Source: Planctomycetaceae bacterium
Lineage (GTDB): Bacteria > Planctomycetota > Planctomycetia > Pirellulales > Thermoguttaceae
Length of the DNA: 7,981 nt
Reading direction: 5' to 3'
Assembly: GCA_031278315.1 (NCBI GenBank)
Contig: JAITKS010000406.1
Location: 1-7,981, forward strand
A model generated the notes under the pieces. The model was not told the origin of the DNA. It made no database searches and saw only the letters and a program-made list of their open reading frames with translations. Made by a program: the position numbers and the translations under genes. Positions 5,731 through 7,981 of the stretch are shown in pieces (within the stretch, counting starts at the first letter, position 1; each line of letters begins with the position of its first letter).

Positions 5731-5769
5731 TTAAACTATTTTTATTTAAACTGCTCTCCCTTTAATTTT
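5724..5769. repeat. Intergenic block shared with the nusA upstream region
   Basis: AATAATTTTAAACTA (5724-5738) is identical to 7350-7364. ACTGCTNNNNCTTTAATTTT follows at 5750-5769 and at 7375-7394, with spacing that differs by one base. A looser match (CTTTAATT..GATTTG..GGAAAG, then ACGAGYTGTATA) continues to 5867 and recurs at 2733-2821. Each block lies upstream of a minus-strand gene. Confidence 0.55.
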
Positions 5770-5844
5770 CGATTTGATTCGCCTGATTATTTATTTTATG
5801 TATTGGAAAGCAGATTTTTTTAACGAAATAACTTTTGCTCCGCC

Positions 5845-5926
5845 AAAATCATAACACGAGCTGTATATTAAAAATCATAACACGAGCTGTATATCACGAA
5901 ACGTTGTATATTACGGGATGCCGTAT
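5845..5926. repeat. 24-bp direct repeat with decayed copies
   Basis: A 24-bp sequence ending CACGAGCTGTATAT occurs exactly at 5845-5868 and again at 5871-5894, separated by TA. It is followed by CACGAAACGTTGTATAT (5895-5911) and TACGGGATGCCGTATA (5912-5927), which look like diverged copies; the last can fold as TACGG-GATG-CCGTA. The array ends 37 bp from the nusA stop codon. A related ACGAGTTGTATA word is at 2810-2821. Confidence 0.8.
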
Positions 5927-5963
5927 AATTACTCATCGATTATTTTATTTATCAATTATTCAT

Positions 5964-7178
5964 CTATTCATCATCGCTTTCTTTTTTAGAGTTGTCGTCA
6001 TCGTTGTTTTTTGTTGCCGATTTGAACTCTTCTTCTTTTTGTGCGAACTCTTCAGCTTGCTGAATAATTGACGCTGCTTGTTCCATAGAGATTTCACCGA
6101 TTTGCACCAAGTCGTCAGGTTCTATAATTGACAAATCGTCGAAAGACAGGAAACCTTCACCGACTAATCTATCTGCTATATCGCTTGTTATGCCGTCGAT
6201 CAACATGTACCCTTCGACCGCTTTTTCAAGTAACTCTTCTAAATCTTCACGAGTCATTATTTCGATATCCCATCCGACTAATCTGCTTGCTAGTCTAACA
6301 TTTTGACCTCTTCGGCCAATTGCAAGAGAACGATTATCTTGTTTTACCAACACAATTGCACGCCCAAGCATAGAACACAGAATTACTTCTTCAACTTCGG
6401 CAGGTTTGAGTGCGTCTTGAATAAATAATTGTAAATCTGTGTTCCAAGGAACGACATCAATTCGCTCATTGTTGAGTTCATCTGTGATATTTTTAATTCG
6501 ATTGCCTCTCATACCAATACACGCGCCGACACAATCTATCCTTTGATCACTACTATAAACCGCGATTTTTGTACGAAATCCCGGCTCCCGCGATATTCCT
6601 TTGATTTCAATTATAGCATCTTGAATTTCAGGAATTTCTTGTTCAAATAATTTTTGTACGAAAATTGGTCTGATTCGGCTTAATATCACATTTACCCGAT
6701 TACCTTTCTTGACTACATCTATTACGATAGCACGGATACGGTCGCCGATTCGAAAAGATTCACCCGGTATCCGCTCTGCACGTGAAAGAACCGCAACTAC
6801 TCCCGGTAAAGAAATAATAATGTTACTGCCCTCGATTTTATCGACCGAACCGGCGACAAGCTGATTAATTTGAGAATAATTTTCGTCGAAAATTGCGTCC
6901 CGTTCAGCTTCGCGAATTTTTTGGATCATTACTTGTTTTGCGTTTTGAGCACCGATTCTTTCAGCGAGTTCGCTAGTTGCTATTGGTTCGTCGTTGCAAC
7001 TGCCGGTAATTTCGCCTGTCTCCCGATTAACTTGAATTTTAACTACTGCTTCTTCTCCGTACTGACGGCGTACCGCAGCAACTATAGCTGCCTCAATTCC
7101 GACAAATACTATTTCTTTAGCGATTCTTTTATCTCGATGTATAGCATCGACAATTCTTAAAACTTCGTTGGGATTCAT
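5964..7178 (-). CDS. nusA: Transcription termination/antitermination factor NusA
   Basis: NusA binds RNA polymerase near the RNA exit channel and modulates pausing, intrinsic termination and antitermination. The 404-residue protein has the expected order: an N-terminal RNA polymerase-binding domain (1-100; 'ILRIVDAIHRDKRI'-type start and KIQVNRETGEI), an S1 domain (about 106-170), KH1 (about 185-250) with 'GMRG' at 222-225 inside 'IDCVGACIGMRGNRIKNI', and KH2 (about 255-310) with 'GRRG' at 288-291. A helix-hairpin-helix-like segment follows (about 320-375), then an acidic, disordered tail (380-404, DDDNSKKESDDE). It lacks the two long acidic repeats of the 495-aa E. coli protein. The ATG at 7178 is supported by GGAG 6 nt upstream. 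Neither rimP (upstream) nor infB (downstream), its usual neighbours, is present, so it seems to be a single-gene unit. Confidence 0.98.
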   Translation of the reverse strand: MNPNEVLRIVDAIHRDKRIAKEIVFVGIEAAIVAAVRRQYGEEAVVKIQVNRETGEITGSCNDEPIATSELAERIGAQNAKQVMIQKIREAERDAIFDENYSQINQLVAGSVDKIEGSNIIISLPGVVAVLSRAERIPGESFRIGDRIRAIVIDVVKKGNRVNVILSRIRPIFVQKLFEQEIPEIQDAIIEIKGISREPGFRTKIAVYSSDQRIDCVGACIGMRGNRIKNITDELNNERIDVVPWNTDLQLFIQDALKPAEVEEVILCSMLGRAIVLVKQDNRSLAIGRRGQNVRLASRLVGWDIEIMTREDLEELLEKAVEGYMLIDGITSDIADRLVGEGFLSFDDLSIIEPDDLVQIGEISMEQAASIIQQAEEFAQKEEEFKSATKNNDDDNSKKESDDE

Positions 7179-7184
7179 AATTTA

Positions 7185-7188
7185 CTCC
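7185..7188 (-). promoter_or_regulatory. Ribosome binding site of nusA
   Basis: CTCC on the plus strand reads GGAG (within CCGGAG) on the minus strand, 6 nt before the nusA ATG. This fixes the nusA start and is the best Shine-Dalgarno site in the window. Confidence 0.8.
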
Positions 7189-7333
7189 GGTGCAATCTTG
7201 TCAGACCGCCGAATTCTTACGGCAATCTTAAACAATAACGTAACAAATAATTTAATAAAAAAGGCATTATCCAAATTGATCTTAATGTGTACAACTTGAT
7301 AATACCATTGAAACTACGATTAGAATTACAAGC

Positions 7334-7357
7334 AATAATTTAATAATTTAATAATTT
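7334..7357. repeat. AATAATTT tandem array, three copies
   Basis: Three exact 8-bp copies (7334-7341, 7342-7349, 7350-7357). It is an AT-only microsatellite about 155 bp upstream of nusA. The last copy starts the 15-bp word shared with 5724-5738. Confidence 0.8.
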
Positions 7358-7394
7358 TAAACTAATCTGCTTATACTGCTGTGTCTTTAATTTT
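7350..7394. repeat. Intergenic block shared with the 562-aa gene upstream region
   Basis: Carries AATAATTTTAAACTA and ACTGCT-GTGT-CTTTAATTTT, matching 5724-5769 with almost the same spacing. It lies about 170-215 bp upstream of the nusA start. Confidence 0.55.
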
Positions 7395-7481
7395 TTTGCC
7401 AATTCAAATTAACATTCATCATTATTTATCATTATGATATGTGTATAAAAATCGGATTATTGGTTCGCCTCTTTGCAGTTG

Positions 7482-7539
7482 TTAGGAATTTTGCAGATTA
7501 GGCACAATTTCATAATATCCTAATTTCCTAAATTCCTAA
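7482..7539. repeat. Two-stem inverted repeat, 58 nt
   Basis: TTAGGAATTT (7482-7491) pairs perfectly with AAATTCCTAA (7530-7539). After a symmetrical 5x5 internal loop, ATTAGG (7497-7502) pairs with CCTAAT (7519-7524) around a 16-nt loop. Neither side has a T-run, so it is not a classical terminator. It lies about 300 bp upstream of nusA and could be a structured RNA element or an intergenic hairpin repeat. Confidence 0.6.
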
Positions 7540-7644
7540 TTTCGTACAAAAAATGTTTCTCTCAATATCAATTAATGAGCGGCTTATGATACATTGCATT
7601 TGAATAAACGTCAAGGGTAGGGGAAAAAGCAAAAAACAACAACA

Positions 7645-7667
7645 TAACTTAATACATATTTAAGTTA
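7645..7667 (-). terminator. Minus-strand terminator-like hairpin upstream of nusA
   Basis: TAACTTAA and TTAAGTTA form a perfect 8-bp AT-rich stem around a 7-nt loop. On the minus strand it is followed by TGTTGTTGTTTTTTGCTTTT. It could end a transcript entering from beyond the right edge, which would make nusA an independent unit starting to its left. The AT-only stem is weak. Confidence 0.4.
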
Positions 7668-7671
7668 ATAA

Positions 7672-7710
7672 ATATACTCTTTGTACTTTAAATTTCGGTT
7701 TTATTTTTTG
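7672..7710. repeat. 39-bp direct repeat, left copy
   Basis: A 39-bp sequence beginning ATATACTC and ending CGGTTTTATTTTTTG is repeated at 7801-7839 with two substitutions. The 90 bp between the copies hold the 35-bp hairpin element and the CACAGAGAA array. Confidence 0.9.
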
Positions 7711-7716
7711 GGGAAC

Positions 7717-7751
7717 GCGGGCGTCTCGACCGCAGCTTTAGTTTTGTTTTT
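7717..7751 (+). repeat. 35-bp dispersed element with hairpin
   Basis: Begins GCGGGCGTCTCGACCGC and continues AGCTTTAGTTTTGTTTTT; 32 of 35 positions match the minus-strand copy at 3931-3965. It runs directly into ATTAACCACAG and the 9-bp array, showing that the hairpin element and array can form one composite unit. Confidence 0.75.
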
Positions 7752-7757
7752 ATTAAC

Positions 7758-7784
7758 CACAGAGAACACAGAGAACACAGAGAA
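7758..7784. repeat. 9-bp CACAGAGAA array, copy 2
   Basis: Three exact CACAGAGAA units (7758-7766, 7767-7775, 7776-7784), preceded by TTTTGTTTTTATTAAC exactly as at 3731-3746. Followed by ATATGATTT, compared with AGATGATTT at the other copy. Confidence 0.85.
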
Positions 7785-7800
7785 ATATGATTTGGATAAT

Positions 7801-7839
7801 ATATACTCATTGTACTTTAAAATTCGGTTTTATTTTTTG
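7801..7839. repeat. 39-bp direct repeat, right copy
   Basis: Matches 7672-7710 at 37 of 39 positions. Flanking direct repeats of this kind can arise by tandem duplication or by repeated insertion of one element; no target-site or transposase evidence is present. Confidence 0.9.
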
Positions 7840-7897
7840 TAACGAAAAAGGTAACCGTTCCCGCATAAAAATAAAATCGCCCTGACAGGTCAATTTA

Positions 7898-7940
7898 TAC
7901 CTATCCAAGTCCTGCTAGTGCCGACACTTTATTAACATCA
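7898..7940 (-). repeat. REP-like TAATAAAGTGTC element, copy 3
   Basis: On the minus strand this contains GTTAATAAAGTGTCGGCACT, then AGCAGGACTTGGATAGGTAT. It shares TAATAAAGTGTC, GGACTT and ATAGGTAT with the copy at 3861-3904. Further similarity (AAATTGAC, CCTGTCAGG) may extend left to about 7879. Confidence 0.6.
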
Positions 7941-7981
7941 GATTGAGTATTTCTAAAAAACCCCTTCCTTGTTGTTAGTTA

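Larger units (their letters stand above)
7179..7981. other. 803-bp spacer upstream of nusA, repeat-rich
   Basis: No credible protein gene, tRNA or rRNA is visible from the nusA start to the window's right end. Contents in order: nusA ribosome binding site and leader, an AATAATTT array (7334-7357), a block shared with 5724-5769, a two-stem hairpin (7482-7539), a minus-strand terminator-like hairpin (7645-7667), a 39-bp direct repeat pair enclosing a 35-bp element and a CACAGAGAA array (7672-7839), and a REP-like unit (7898-7940). The nusA promoter should lie between 7179 and about 7620; I cannot place it confidently. Confidence 0.7.

Noticed and set aside
5845..5926. CRISPR or phage attachment site
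   Set aside because: The copies are separated by only 2 bp or none, and there is no integrase or tRNA nearby.
5835..6071. 78-aa plus-strand open frame
   Set aside because: It runs through the 24-bp repeats and then antisense to the nusA acidic tail; the hydrophobic content is a by-product of that complement.
6870..7160. 96-aa plus-strand open frame
   Set aside because: It is antisense to the conserved N-terminal half of nusA.

Overview
The window looks like part of a low-GC Planctomycetota chromosome. The main reason is the NusA protein: its KH region, with 'IDCVGACIGMRGNRIKNI' and 'SLAIGRRGQNVRLASRLVGW', reads as I expect of planctomycete NusA, and the rhomboid carries the short C-terminal 'LTKEEQDFLQEASKKYR' tail I associate with planctomycete rhomboids. 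AT-rich coding sequence, few Shine-Dalgarno sites and long repeat-filled spacers would suit a host-associated (gut) planctomycete, but lineage and habitat are inference.

All five genes I can support are on the minus strand. Right to left they are: nusA (5964-7178), a 562-residue protein of unknown function that may contain a dead metallo-beta-lactamase-like fold (3994-5682), a 53-residue proline-rich lipoprotein (3249-3410), a multi-pass membrane protein of about nine segments (1311-2489), and a rhomboid intramembrane serine protease (229-1191). Coding sequence covers only about 65% of the window. The genes are separated by large gaps (281, 583, 759 and 119 bp), several with hairpin or terminator-like structures, so most are probably transcribed singly. 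No pathway links them. nusA lacks its usual neighbours rimP and infB within the window.

The spacers are the most unusual part. 1-203 is a very GC-rich tandem array (six 21-23 bp units) between inverted arms, ending in a strong hairpin. 2490-3248 has a 19-bp palindrome and a convincing bidirectional terminator. 3411-3993 and 7179-7981 are mosaics of short dispersed repeats that recur across the window: a 20-bp AATAT..TCAGYGGAATAATT motif in five copies all in one orientation, a 35-bp hairpin-bearing element, a REP-like TAATAAAGTGTC element, 9-bp CACAGARAA arrays, a 7-bp GGTTAGT array and a 39-bp direct repeat. 5683-5963 has a 24-bp direct repeat with decayed copies next to the end of nusA.

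I found no defence system, CRISPR array, tRNA, rRNA, transposase or phage gene. The candidates for something undescribed are the spacer-repeat families and the 562-residue protein.
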